The notes below the pieces were generated by a model that was not told the origin of the DNA, searched no databases, and worked only from the letters and a program-made list of their open reading frames with translations. Shown here piece after piece: positions 31,241 to 41,507 of a DNA stretch of 64,000 bases (the stretch's first letter is position 1; each line of letters begins with the position of its first letter). This DNA comes from Prorocentrum cordatum. Lineage: Eukaryota > Sar > Dinophyceae > Prorocentrales > Prorocentraceae. Where the stretch lies: contig CAUYUJ010020151.1 of the NCBI GenBank assembly GCA_963575745.1, positions 62,001-126,000 of the forward strand, read 5' to 3'. The position numbers and the translations under genes were made by a program.

Positions 31241-32500
31241 TTCCCCAACCCGTCGCTCTATCCGACGCTCCACCCCAGCCCGACGCCCGACGTGACGCCT
31301 CGACCCAGCATGACGCCGACGGAGTTGAGCACCACGCCGCTGATCAGCAGCGCCGAAACGAGCTGTACCACCTCGTCCACCACGACTGGGCCAACCCCTA
31401 CTCGCTGCGCTGCCACCTGGACGCCTCGCCCGCCTGCGCGGCCGCCGCGCCGTGGACAGCTCTGGGGACACAGGGAATGCTGAAAGCGGACAGGACGCCG
31501 GTTGAACCCCCCCCTCCCAGGAGCCAAGCTGCTTCTCGCGAGAGCTTTCCGGGGGGCGCCAGGTGCGTGCTTGCGAGGGCTCTGGGGAGCGAGGCCATTC
31601 ACCTCGTCGAGGCCGACGCGTTTGGGTGGCGGCATTGCCCTGCCGTGCCCCTCCCCACTCACTTCTCCTGGCTGCCTTGCCCTCCCTGCCCTTCCTCTCC
31701 TCCCCTGCCTCCCCATCGTCCGTCCCCGCGCCAGCATGACTGGTTCGTGGGGTGCGGTAAAGTGGTCGATTTGTCTTCCTTTATTAGGGCCGCCCTGCCT
31801 GAGGAACCCGCCAGCCCCTCGCTGGCGCTTCGCGCCGTGCCGCTGCTGCACGCGGAGGGCCCCTGGCTCCAGTTCGACCTGCCCGGGGGCCGTGTCGGCA
31901 GCACTGATGCGTCGGGCACCCCCCAAACTGACCGTCGAGAGGCCCCGCGAGGGCTTTGCCGCTGGGGGGACCCCCGCCGTCTCGCCCAGCCACCGGCCTC
32001 CCCAGGGGGACACGGGGCCCGGGTTCAGACCTGCCCCAACATTTTGTCCATTGCCTCTCCCCTGCCCCTCCTCTGCACCACCTCCCCCTCCCCCTGTTGT
32101 GATGTATCCGGAGGTTCCCTGCCCAAGGACTGTGCTCCGGCCCCGTCCACCAGGACCGACGCCTCGAGCGGCTTCAACCTGTTCGCGCCCGCCATCCCTC
32201 GCCTCGGCGCGCGCGCTGTGGCTTCTGCGCCTGGCCCGGCGGCGGCGCGCACCTCGCCGGCGGAGTTGTACTTCCACTCCCACCTCCGCAGCTGCGCCGC
32301 GAGCGCCTCCGGAGCTACCAGCACAGCGTCTAGCCACCTTGGCGACGGCATGCCCCAGGCCATGTGGCCGCAGGCGCCAGCAGCGGTCGCGGCCCCGATC
32401 AACAGGATCCTCCGCATGGTGTGGCCGGCGATGTCGACCACGCTGGACGCTGCGTACTTTTGCGTGCGCCCCCTGCCAGGCCTGCTCATCGACGCTATGA
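31241..32500 (+). other. Possible further exons of the Pro/Thr-rich gene
   Basis: Islands of ordered-looking coding sequence lie in pyrimidine-rich surroundings. ELYHLVHHDWANPYSLRC is near 31,360-31,430, LALRAVPLLHAEGPWLQF near 31,820-31,880, and SGFNLFAPAIPRLG near 32,165-32,215. The intervening sequence looks intronic. I cannot fix splice sites or assign a family. Confidence 0.25.
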
Positions 32501-32879
32501 GCTGGGCCCCCCGGCATTAGCCAGCGCATGCTTGGCCGAGTACGTTCACGCCGTTCTGGGGCAGGCGATCCCCAGCGCGATCCACCTGGTCTTGATGATG
32601 GCGGCCTCCTGCGCGACTTCGGCGCCCTTGAAATTCCTCGTGCTTGGGGCGGCTCTGCACGGAGGTCCTCTTCAGCGTGCCCTTTCTGGAGTTTGTGGTG
32701 CCGCTTTAGTCGGAGATGTTCATTTCTCGCAGCCGATCTGCACGTCCATCACGGTCATGGCCACCATTGCGCTGAGCCCGGGGTGGTACTCCACATGCTT
32801 TTCGTCGCCAATGGCGTGGGCAGGGCACGCCGCTCTGCTTATCCGTTCCGTGCTGTCGCCCGCATTCCCCGCGGGCTCT

Positions 32880-34539
32880 GACTCGGACGTGTGCCGCATG
32901 TGTCTCGTCGAACGCACGCGCTGCATCTGCCGCCGTGGAGGGGGAGGAGAGGGAGGATATCATCGGCCACGGCCTCCTTCGGGTGGCGCTCTGGACAGCA
33001 GGGCCCGCAGCCGTTCCCCTCCACCGGAGGCGGCGCCGCAGCAGCCAGCAGCATCAGCGGGCCCCCCTTCATCCAGGCCAACGGCGGAGGCATCTCAGCC
33101 TGCTCGTCACGAGGTTGGCGTCCGCAACACTTTTCTCGAGATTGCACCCGTTGGGGAGTCGCCGGGGCGCCGACTTCGGCGGAACCGCACCGAGGGGGAT
33201 GATCCTGACCCAGTCCCCCGCCTGGGCTTGAGGATGGGAGAACTGAACGTCGACCCCGAGCGGGACATGAATGTCGATGCCGGCGTCCCCCTGCCAGAGA
33301 TCCGCCGCGCGGCCGCCGCGAGCTCCGCTGCTGCGACCCCGCCGCCGGCCGCGGCCACCGTTGCCCCTGTCCCGCCGCCCGCGGCTGCTCCACCGGCGGT
33401 GCACGGTCTGCCTGCCGCCGCCGCGGCTCCCGCCGATCAGCCCCTGGCTGCCCCGCCAGCGGCCGCAGCTCCAGACTCGCAGGTTCCGCCGCCGCCCGCC
33501 CCTGCAGACGACGCCGCGGCCCCTCCACAACGGCGTGCCCGGCGCGCGCGGGTCGGCTGTCCTGTCCCGGGCTGCCCCCGCGCGGACCTTGCCTCCAGCG
33601 CTGGTTGGGCAGACCACGGGGCCATGCGCCCGCATCTTAACGAGCGCGCGGCCGGCAGATTTCCGGGCCTGCCGCCGGTACCACAAGCATATTTGGACGA
33701 ACACAACTTGTCACAATGCTCGGTTTGCCAGCGGTACCTCCACTCGCGCTACGGGCGCGTGCGTCCGCGGTGCCGCCCCGCTGCGCGAGCTGCTGCTGCC
33801 GAGGCCGCGCCGGCGGCTGACGACGGCGTCCCCCGGCCGCGCGGCTTGCCTACCTGGCAAGAGGTCTTTTCCCGACGAGCCAGCACAAAGCACTACGTGC
33901 CCAAGGGGGCGCGGGTCCTGTGGGCCCGCTGCCTGGCGCAGGCGGCGGCGCTCGCCGTGCACCGAAATACGGAGGAGGCGTGGCTCCAGTTCGTCCTGCT
34001 GCCCAAGTGTGTCCTCCGCCCGCACACGCGCGGGGGCCGCGGCAGCAGGAGCGCGGCGGAAGCTCTGACCAAGAACCTCTGCCAGCGCTGGCTGGAGGGA
34101 GAGCGCGCTTCGCTCTGGGCGGAGACCGCGGACAGGCGAGCCACTGCAAAACCCTCCCGAGCGGCTCAGAGAGCGCAGCGCTGCCTGGAACTCTCGGCGG
34201 ACGCGCAGTACTCCAAGGGCTGCTCGGCGCTCACCAGCGAGCCCCCGGCGGAGGTCACCACAGCTGCGCTGGAGCAGATGCGTCAGAAGCACCCAAGCAA
34301 CCAGCGACCCGTGGACGCCGCCAGCCTCCCCGCGGTCAACGCGGCGGCGGTGCCGCAGCTAGACACCGCCTCGCTCGAGCGCGAGGTGCGGGCCTTCCCT
34401 CGGGGCTCCGCTCCGGGCCCCTCCGGCTTGCGGCCGCAACACCTCAAGGACGCGCTGCAGACGGCGGCCCACCGCGACGAGGTGCTGCAGCAGCTGCTCG
34501 GCCTCACCAACCTCCTCGCGAAGGGTCAAGCCCCCCCCC
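32880..34539 (+). CDS. N-terminal zinc-finger segment of the R2/CRE-like element
   Basis: The frame is open from before 32,364, so the start is uncertain; ATGs at 33,234 and upstream are candidates. A long Ala/Pro-rich region precedes CPVPGCPRADLASSAGWADH, a C2H2-like finger of the kind R2 elements use to bind target DNA, and CSVCQRYLHSRYGRVRPRC. The C-terminal half has KHYVPKGARVLWARC and FPRGSAPGPSGLRPQHLKDA, the conserved RT-entry region. The frame is lost in a run of nine C at 34,531-34,539; eight C would join it to the RT frame. Confidence 0.6.
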
Positions 34540-34542
34540 GGC

Positions 34543-35910
34543 GTGGCGGACTACCTGGCTGGCGCCTCGCTGGTGGCCCTACCCAAGAAGGACGGCGGCC
34601 TTCGACCGGTGGCCGTGGGGGAGACCGTGCGGCGCCTGGTGGCGAAGTGCCTTTGCAGCCAAGTCTCTGACGCCGCCCGAGACCGCCTCGCCCCCCTGCA
34701 GGTAGGCGTCGCCCTCCCGGGCGGCTGCGAGGCCGCGGTTCACGTGTCCCGACAGTGGTTCGCGCGCCACGCTGGCAGCAGGCAGAAGGTGTTCGTTAAG
34801 CTTGACTTAAGCAACGCTTTCAACACCCTCGACCGCCGAGCCCTCCTGCAAGCGGTGCACGAGGAGCTGCCCGCTCTTGCGCCCTGGGCTTCCTGGTGCT
34901 ACCGGGCCCCCTCCCTGCTCTGGCTCGGCCGGCACTCGATCCGCTCGGAATGCGGCGTGCAGCAGGGGGACCCACTGGGGCCGCTGCTCTTCTCCCTAGC
35001 GCTGCAGCGCGCTGCCGAGAGGGCTCTCCGCCAGCCCGCCCCCGCGGCCGCGGGCGCCCTGGACCTGACTTTCTTTTTCCTCGACGACGGCACCCTTGCG
35101 GGCGACTGGCAGGCCGTGGCGCGCCTGCCCCACCTGCTGGTGGGGGAGCTGGCGACCGTGGGACTCCGCCTGAGCACGGGGCCCGGGAAATGTGAAGTGG
35201 TCCCCACTGGCGGTAACGACAGCGAGGTGGATTTGCAGGCCTTCCCCCCGGGCTTCCGCCTGCGCGCGGACGGCTGCTTCGAGCTCCTGGGCGCGCCAGT
35301 CGGCGACGCCTTCTGCCTCGAGCACACCCGGCAGCGAGTCGACAAGGCCACCGAGCTCCTTGACGCACTCGGCGCCCTCGAGCACGCCCAGGTTGCGCTC
35401 CACCTGCTACGGCAGTGCGCCGGCTTCTGCAGACTCAGCTACTCGGCGCGGGTTGTCCCGCCCAATGTGCACACGGAAGCGCTGGTCAAGCTGGACAACG
35501 CAGTGCGCGCCAGCCTCGAGCAGCTGAGCAGCAGCTCCCCCACGGACGACTCCTGGGCACAGGCGCAGCTCGCCCTCAAGGCAGGCGGCCTGGGGCTGCG
35601 CTCGGCGGAGCGCCACGCGCCCGCCGCCTACTTGGCTTCCCGCGCGGCCTGCTCTGCGCTCTGCCAGCAGCTCTGGGCGGGCTACTCCGACGACGACACC
35701 GGCGCCGACGGCGCCCTGGGCGCTGCCGCGGCGGCCTACAACGCCTGGTTAACACTGGCAGATCGGATCGCTTTCGACGCCAGCCAGCACGGCAACCAGC
35801 GGGGGCTCTCTGACCGGCTGGACCAGGCCGCCAAGGCCGAACTCTGGGAACGCGCTTGCCCCGCCACCAGGGCCCACCTCTCGCTGGTCAGTGCCCCTGG
35901 CGCCAGCGGC
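34543..35910 (+). CDS. Reverse transcriptase of the R2/CRE-like element
   Basis: RT motifs are complete: LVALPKKDGGLRPVAVGETV, FVKLDLSNAFNTLDRR (motif A Asp), CGVQQGDPLGPLLFSLAL (motif B) and FFFLDDGTLAG (motif C, residues 179-182 of this frame). The catalytic Asp triad is intact, unlike the other RTs in the window. A thumb-like region follows, with AGFCRLSYSARVVPPNVHTE. The frame leaves the coding path near 35,905-35,935, where the endonuclease frame takes over. It would copy the element RNA at a nicked target. Confidence 0.85.
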
Positions 35911-36707
35911 TGGCTGCAGGCGCGGCCCTGTGCTGATCGGCACGGAGTTCCCGCGCGGCTTGATGCAGATTGCTCTGCAGAGGCGCTTGCGGGCGCAGCT
36001 GGCGGACGCAGAGACCTTCTGCCCGGCTTGCGACGGCATCCTCGACGTCTACGGCGACCACGCGCTGGTCTGTCCTTGCCGAGGGGACCGAGTCAAGCGG
36101 CACAACGCCTTACGAGACCAGGCTTTCTTCGCCGCGCAAGCCGCGGGGTTCCCAGGCTCCGAGCTCGAACGGCCTGGCCTTCTGCAGCCTCGCGCGAGCG
36201 GCGAGGGCCCGCCTGGGACGGAAGAGAACGGCGGCGAGCTCGACGACGGCGGCCGACGCCCGGCGGATGTGTATATTCCCCGTTGGCGTAACGGCGCCCC
36301 GGCCGCCCTTGACTTCGCGGTCACCTCGGGGCTGCGGGGCGACCTGCTCGCCGCCTCGGCCGCCGCGCCTGGCGCCGCGGCCGAGCGCTACGAGGAGCAA
36401 AAACGCCTCTTCCTCAACACCGAGCGCAGCTGCGCCGCCGCTGGGATCACCTTCATTCCCATTCGAGGCGCACGGCGGCGGCTGGGGCAAGGAGGCGCGA
36501 CGCGCCCCGGCCGTCCTGGCCAAGCGCGCGGCAGACGCCACGGGGGACGACCCCTCGCAGGTGGCGGCGGAGCACGCCCAGCGACTCTCGCATCTCCTCC
36601 AAAGGGAGAACGCGCGGGCCGTGCTCCGCAGGCTACAGGCGCCGGTCGGGGCGCCCGCGGCCAGGTTTGCGGCGGCCACGGCGGCCAACGCGGCCGACGC
36701 CGCCTGA
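35905..36707 (+). CDS. Cys/His knuckle and restriction-like endonuclease, R2/CRE-like element
   Basis: IGTEFPRGLMQIALQRRL leads into CPACDGILDVYGDHALVC with KRHN, a CCHC knuckle. ADVYIPRWRNGAPAALDFAV, a downstream Lys and FIPI then form a PD-(D/E)xK-like pattern, the nickase of R2-type elements. A one-base shift near 36,465 moves the reading into EAHGGGWGKEARRAP and on to ENARAVLRRLQAPVG, ending at TGA 36,705-36,707. The C-terminal helical tail is characteristic of this family in dinoflagellates and other eukaryotes, from my recollection of such proteins. Confidence 0.7.
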
Positions 36708-36714
36708 GCCGCCG

Positions 36715-36990
36715 GCCCACTCCCCCTCCCCCGACTACGACCACCGCCCCCGGCCCGCCCCAACGACCGCGACCGCCCCCGACGCCCTGCCCTGACTTGA
36801 CCACGACCGCCCAGACGACTGCGACCGCCCCCGACGACCACGACAGCCCCCGACGACCAACGCCCCCGACGCCCTGCCCTGACCACGACCGCCCCGACGA
36901 CCACGACCCTCCCCGACGACCACGACCGCCCCCGACGACCAACGCCCCCGACGCCCTGCCCTGACCACGACCGCCCCCTCCCCCGTCCAC
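36715..36990. repeat. CGACCACGACCGCCCC minisatellite
   Basis: CGACGCCCTGCCCTGA with CCACGACCGCC recurs near 36,779, 36,868 and 36,948, giving a period of about 80-90 bases made of smaller CGACC words. It follows the endonuclease stop directly and could be the 3' tail of that element. Confidence 0.7.
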
Positions 36991-37106
36991 GACGACGACC
37001 TCCTCCGTCCGCCCCCTCGTTCCTGCTTGCTCTGCGCTGCCTCTGCCGCTCCCCTCCCTCCTCAAGTCCTGTTCGGCGTTTGTTCGCAATGCTTTTTCTT
37101 TTTGCC

Positions 37107-37140
37107 CCTCCTCCTCCTCCTCCTCCTCCTCCTCCTCCTT
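37107..37140. repeat. (CCT)n microsatellite
   Basis: A perfect CCT triplet run of about 11 units in a pyrimidine-rich stretch. Confidence 0.95.
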
Positions 37141-37354
37141 CCCTCTCTCCCTCTCGCCGGAGTCTGCGTGCCTCTCAGCGGGCGCTCCGGACGGGCGGCA
37201 CCTCCGGCGCCAGGCAGCCTGCCGCTCTTTTAGCTGTTTGCCCCAGAATCGACGGCTGCAGGGCCAGCGGAAGTAGTTTGCTGGTGGGATTTGGGGCACG
37301 GGGGCGGTTCGCGTCACCCACTTGCGCGCCCCGCCAACCTGACGTTCGGGCATC

Positions 37355-38680
37355 ATGGTAGAAGCTGCTCTGGCTCGAGCCGTGCCTCGCAGTGAAATCC
37401 TACGTGTGCCTTCCGTCCTGCCCCGGGGGGCTCGGCGGGGCGGGCTCCTGTGCGCCCTGTCAGCGGCGGTGCTGTGCGGCTGGGCGCTGGCTTCGGGCAG
37501 TCGCGGCCCGGCCGCACCTCTGGTTCGGCCGCGCCTGGCCACAGCGGTATCTGCTGTGTTCACGATGGTCTCAGCCGGGGTGCGTGCACGTCTGGGCGTG
37601 CTGGCGCGTCGGGCGATGTTTCCAGATCTGCGGAGGTTCCTTGCAGAGGCCTCTACTGTCTCACTCAGGACTTGGTCTCTGTCGTCAGCGAATGGCGCGC
37701 CGGCTCCCGCGCGCAAAATGGTGCGGAGCATGGCTGGCGTCAGGCCCTGGAAGGGGGCCTCGGGTGCCGACGCGCAGTCCGAGCGAGCCGCCGGGCTGTC
37801 TGCGAGCTGTCTCAGTTGGGCACAGGCTGCGTCTGCCGTTAGCGCCACATTGCATGTGTGAGTTCTCCTACCCATGGGGTTGCGCGCCCCAGAGGGTGGA
37901 TGGGTGCCCCAATAGGCGCTGAAGGCGTCTGGAATTCGCATTGTTAGGCCGAGGTCTTCATGTAGGTCCCGTACGGTTTTGTCAAGTTGTGGTATTGCAG
38001 CAGCCCAGGCTATCGCGCTGAGCACTCGCTTCCACTCACCCGCGGTGGGGGGGCTACCTGCGCCGTCGGTGGCGTGCACCTGTGCTTGTCTGAGCGTGCA
38101 CGCCATGGCTTCATGCTCCCGTCTCCAGTCCATCTCCATGCACGGAGGGAGTTCGGGCTCGTTTCTCGGCGTATCTCCTCGTCCCAGGGGATCGCTACTG
38201 CAGCTTTGCACCGTGCCTGGAGGCGGTCTCCTGCTCTGGGCTGGCGCCGGGTCTGTTGGGGCCCGTGGAGGTGCGGTTGTCGGGGATCCTTCCCCTCCGC
38301 TGTTCGTTGCCCAGGTGGTCGCGGGTGTACACTGTGCGTCTCTGGCGCTGGCCTGAGTCATGGCCCCACCGTTCCCAGTCGTGGGCTGCTTCAGGCTGGC
38401 ATGCGCGTTTGCTGGAGAGGTCTGCTCGCCCCTGGGCGCGCCTGCGCCGGTGTGGTTCTCGGGACTGCCTGCGGTGCACGCTCAACTTACTCCTGCTGTC
38501 TCGGCAGAGGTGTCAGTTGGCGCGGGATTTTCAGTGCTCCCAGGGCTCGGTCTAGTTTCGTCGACCGGGGCACGGGTCCGCTCAGATCCACCGCTGGGTG
38601 TCGCGGGATTCACAGGAGTCACCCGCGGGGGAACTTGCCTGATGTTAACCTCGCGGCCTTCGTCGTTGTCCACCTCTCTG
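37355..38680 (-). CDS. Unassigned segment of the giant element, before the plus-strand block
   Basis: The main frame runs from 38,361 to about 37,355, with a short Pro/Thr-rich frame (38,673-38,482) before it. Ordered parts include EWKRVLSAIAWAAAIPQLDK, VRDLHEDLGLTMRIPDAFSA and GLTPAMLRTILRAGAGAPF. After GTARARAASTMMP the frame enters unrelated sequence. I place the edge of the plus-strand insertion there (about 37,350). Residues DAFSA are encoded by a TGAAG hairpin (37,914-37,930). No family recognised. Confidence 0.45.
37914..37930 (-). repeat. TGAAG-loop hairpin, 6-bp stem
   Basis: AGGCGC-TGAAG-GCGTCT on +, all six positions pairing with one G-U. It is a member of the hairpin family, with a stem sequence not seen elsewhere in the window. 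In the sense RNA the loop is CUUCA. Confidence 0.65.
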
Positions 38681-38718
38681 CCTCCTGGCGACCTGGCCAG
38701 GGATGGTGGTGCCGCACC

Positions 38719-40254
38719 CTAGTCTGGTGCAGCTAACACGGTCTGTGGTTGTGTCCCACTCGCGTTCATAACAGGGCTGTCATTAGATCCACCGTTGGGG
38801 CCTGTCCTTGTCTGCACTGTCGGCGCTGTCGTCAACCCAGGGCCTGTCGGGAGAGCAGTCGATCCAGGAACTGGGGTGGCTGACGGCCTCACATCGCTGG
38901 CTTGCGTGCCTGCGACTCCCGTCTCGTTGTTCGCCTGGCTGCGGCTTCTGCACTCGTTCACACCTGGAGGGTCAACAGGCCTGTCCCCCGCGCCCGTGGT
39001 TCTGGTTGCCTGGGAGCCTCCTCTCCGCCCCCAGGACACCCTACCAGGATCGTGGCGCTGCCGCTCCTCCCAGTGGAGGTTTGAGAGCCTGTTGATCAGG
39101 GCGTCCAGGGCGCTGGTGACACTCTCTGGGATGGGATGCGTGGTGGCGGCGTCAACGTCTGCACCTCTAGATCCAGGGACTTCGAGCCATGGCTGATGTG
39201 CTGAATAGGTGGCGTCGGGTTCAGGCGCGAGCCATTGCGTGAAAGGGAGCTGTCTCGTGACCTCCTCTCGAATTCCGAGCTCCCGGATGAGTTGCCACAC
39301 GTGGTCACGGTCCAGGTTCCCCGGGTTGGCTAGCTGCAGGATCCAGATTGCGGCAAACATGTCCCAGTTGTACCTCTGTATGGGCCGGCCTTCCAGTTGC
39401 CTTCGGATTTCGAGAGCGATCCGGCGCTGCACGCCCCGTGCCATGTCGTGGGCCGCTTGCTCAGGGACAACTGCAGCGAATCTACCCAACATGCCCCGCG
39501 CGATGCCTACTGCGTCTTCGTCAGCTCGCACCAGGTCGGCCGGGGAGGGTCTACATGTGCTCACGAGCACTTCGGCTAGTTCTGGGAAGTGCGTGGGCCT
39601 GGCTGGTCCAGGGAGTGGGTTGAGGGATGCGGTGGTGCGCCTGGGGAGCGGTTGCTGGGAAGGTGCGTTGACCCGCAGTCCCACCGAGGCGGGAGATGGG
39701 GTCGCCGCGGGGGCGGAGTCCAGGCGTGCAACGTGTAATGGACCAGCTGCAAGCTGTAGTTTCAGTCTGGCTTGTCGTCTGTCTGCACCTCTTGTGGCTG
39801 CTCTAATGTCTGCGTCCGCGGGGAGGAGTATCGTCACCCAGATAGGGACTGAGGTGAAGAAGAATCCAGCTTCGCCGCTCGCGGTGACCTCGACGGCTTC
39901 ACCGGCCGCTACTGCCGCGAGCAGGTATTCTCCAGGATGAAGGACCGTCTCGTAGTCCCGCAGGCCTCCTCCATGAAACTCATTGGATACCGTGTTGGGC
40001 GCACTCCTGCTCATTGCCCTGGCGTTGTCCCGGAGCCAGTCGTCTGTGATGACAGGTGAGGCGGCCCTGGTGTTGGCTGGGTGCGAGGTACCATTCGGGC
40101 CGTCCGGTAGTGGCCAGAGCCGAGTTAGTATCTGCGCATTCGCCGAGCCGACCGCGGCTGAGTAGAGCCGGAGCGTGCTGTGCCCAGGGAGCCACGCATC
40201 TGGGCGCATGTTACGAAGGCGAACTTCTCCAAGCTGGGCCCCGTGCCTATCCAT
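38719..40254 (-). CDS. Unassigned segment of the giant element
   Basis: 511 residues. The N-terminal half looks beta-rich (EFHGGGLRDYETVLHPGEYL, FFFTSVPIWVTILLPADADI). The middle is helical (GIARGMLGRFAAVVPEQAAH). YNWDMFAAIWILQLANPGNL and HVWQLIRELGIREEV suggest a folded alpha-helical module. The C-terminal 120 residues are Ser/Thr/Pro/Gly-rich. It overlaps the preceding frame by 130 bases, consistent with one frameshifted coding region. I cannot assign a function. Confidence 0.45.
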   Translation of the reverse strand: MDRHGAQLGEVRLRNMRPDAWLPGHSTLRLYSAAVGSANAQILTRLWPLPDGPNGTSHPANTRAASPVITDDWLRDNARAMSRSAPNTVSNEFHGGGLRDYETVLHPGEYLLAAVAAGEAVEVTASGEAGFFFTSVPIWVTILLPADADIRAATRGADRRQARLKLQLAAGPLHVARLDSAPAATPSPASVGLRVNAPSQQPLPRRTTASLNPLPGPARPTHFPELAEVLVSTCRPSPADLVRADEDAVGIARGMLGRFAAVVPEQAAHDMARGVQRRIALEIRRQLEGRPIQRYNWDMFAAIWILQLANPGNLDRDHVWQLIRELGIREEVTRQLPFTQWLAPEPDATYSAHQPWLEVPGSRGADVDAATTHPIPESVTSALDALINRLSNLHWEERQRHDPGRVSWGRRGGSQATRTTGAGDRPVDPPGVNECRSRSQANNETGVAGTQASDVRPSATPVPGSTALPTGPGLTTAPTVQTRTGPNGGSNDSPVMNASGTQPQTVLAAPD

Positions 40255-41507
40255 CGTGGTGATCTCGAGTATTTGGGCTGAATGGCGCGCCTGGGGGCTT
40301 GTCGGACGGAGGTGCTGGCCAGGGCGTCCACGTGCTCCTGCTGCTGTCTGGATACCGCGGCCGCTCTGTGCATGGGATCCCTGCTTGGCGTCGCGGGGAA
40401 GATTCTGATAGTCTGGGCTCCGATCACTATGCAGCTGTTGCCTACAAAGGCAGCTGCCATGGCATCAGCCGCCGCCAGGCGTATGCGAACTTGTGTCATG
40501 TACCTGTAGTCAGAGACGTCTGGGAACCAGGCGTACACAGTGGAGACCTGCTCGACGGTGTCAGGTCCGGTGGTGGCCTCTACGGCTTGCATGACGTCAG
40601 CCGGCCGTGTTTGCCCCATGTCTGCAAGGTTCCACCGCAGGTGGAAGCCATCCTCGGGGTCGGAAAGGCGTACGAATGAGGGTCCACCATCCCAGGGTCC
40701 TTCCAGGAGGATGCGGCGTGGTCCTAGTGCTGGTGAGGAGGATCCGTCTCCAAAAATACGCGGGAGTTCGTCACGGAGGTGCCTCAGGACAGGGGCGGCG
40801 ATCCTTTCTGGAGTAGCGAGAAGGAGAAGGCCTGTCCCGCAAATTCCCACTCTGTGCCCCATGGCCCCGGCTGTCGCGGAAGCAATGCAGTGGGCTAAGC
40901 ATATTGCTCTGGGGGGAACTGGGATGTGCACTGAGTCACTCGTCTCGTGGGTTCTCCAGATGCACGCCGTCTGGTGGGCCAGCGTGGTGATTTGAGCTGC
41001 CGCCTGTAAGTTGTCCAGAGGGGCACGTAGGCCGTCCTCTCCATTCATAGGCCTTGCTGCCCGACAGCGAAGTACATGATGGAAGAGCACCTCGAGTCCC
41101 TGGTGCCTTAGAAATTCGTCTCTGGGGAGCTGTACTCTCGTGGTGACCCACTCGGCCGTGATCATACCGTGGCAGGATTGTCTTAGTTCTTCCTTCCACC
41201 GCATGATCTGCGCGACGACGCCGTCGTTGCCGCTCTCGGGTGTTAGGATGTGTAGAGCGTCGGAGGTGTCCCCGGATCTCCCTCCCCAGTGTACGACTAT
41301 TGACGGGGGCAGAATTGTGCGAAGTGTCCTGCCTGCTATGTCGAACTGCGCCGCAAAAAGCTGTTGCATTGGTGGGCTGGGCTTGCCGGCTCGGTAGGGG
41401 TAACCGATCGGGACGAGGTGAGTGATCTTGCTGGTCGCTCGGTACCCCCACTGCGCGTTTGCCAGGGTCGCGAGCTCGATGGGATCCGGTCCTCCAGGGG
41501 ATGGCAC
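40125..41507 (-). CDS. Unassigned segment of the giant element
   Basis: 460 residues of well-mixed composition: TLANAQWGYRATSKITHLVP, EVLFHHVLRCRAARPMN, IPVPPRAICLAHCIASATAG and VEQVSTVYAWFPDVSDYRYM. The pattern suggests a globular alpha/beta protein, but I recognise no catalytic motif. It is entered from the RING-containing frame by a shift near 41,510. Confidence 0.4.
   Translation of the reverse strand: MPSPGGPDPIELATLANAQWGYRATSKITHLVPIGYPYRAGKPSPPMQQLFAAQFDIAGRTLRTILPPSIVVHWGGRSGDTSDALHILTPESGNDGVVAQIMRWKEELRQSCHGMITAEWVTTRVQLPRDEFLRHQGLEVLFHHVLRCRAARPMNGEDGLRAPLDNLQAAAQITTLAHQTACIWRTHETSDSVHIPVPPRAICLAHCIASATAGAMGHRVGICGTGLLLLATPERIAAPVLRHLRDELPRIFGDGSSSPALGPRRILLEGPWDGGPSFVRLSDPEDGFHLRWNLADMGQTRPADVMQAVEATTGPDTVEQVSTVYAWFPDVSDYRYMTQVRIRLAAADAMAAAFVGNSCIVIGAQTIRIFPATPSRDPMHRAAAVSRQQQEHVDALASTSVRQAPRRAIQPKYSRSPRWIGTGPSLEKFAFVTCAQMRGSLGTARSGSTQPRSARRMRRY

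Larger units (their letters stand above)
32500..36990 (+). mobile_element. Non-LTR retrotransposon with R2/CRE-type endonuclease (plus strand)
   Basis: One coding unit on + has an N-terminal zinc-finger segment, RT, a Cys/His knuckle and a PD-(D/E)xK-like endonuclease, the arrangement of R2/CRE-group elements. It is broken by three single-base shifts (C9 at 34,531-34,539; near 35,905-35,935; near 36,465). It lies opposite in strand to the giant element and inside its span. The 5' end is unclear (32.5-32.9 kb). A tandem repeat after the stop at 36,707 may be its 3' tail. I found no convincing target-site duplication. Confidence 0.55.

Noticed and set aside
36388..37340. Continuation of the 657-codon minus frame below 37,350
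   Set aside because: It overlaps the plus-strand endonuclease and a minisatellite; the ordered element sequence ends at about 37,355.
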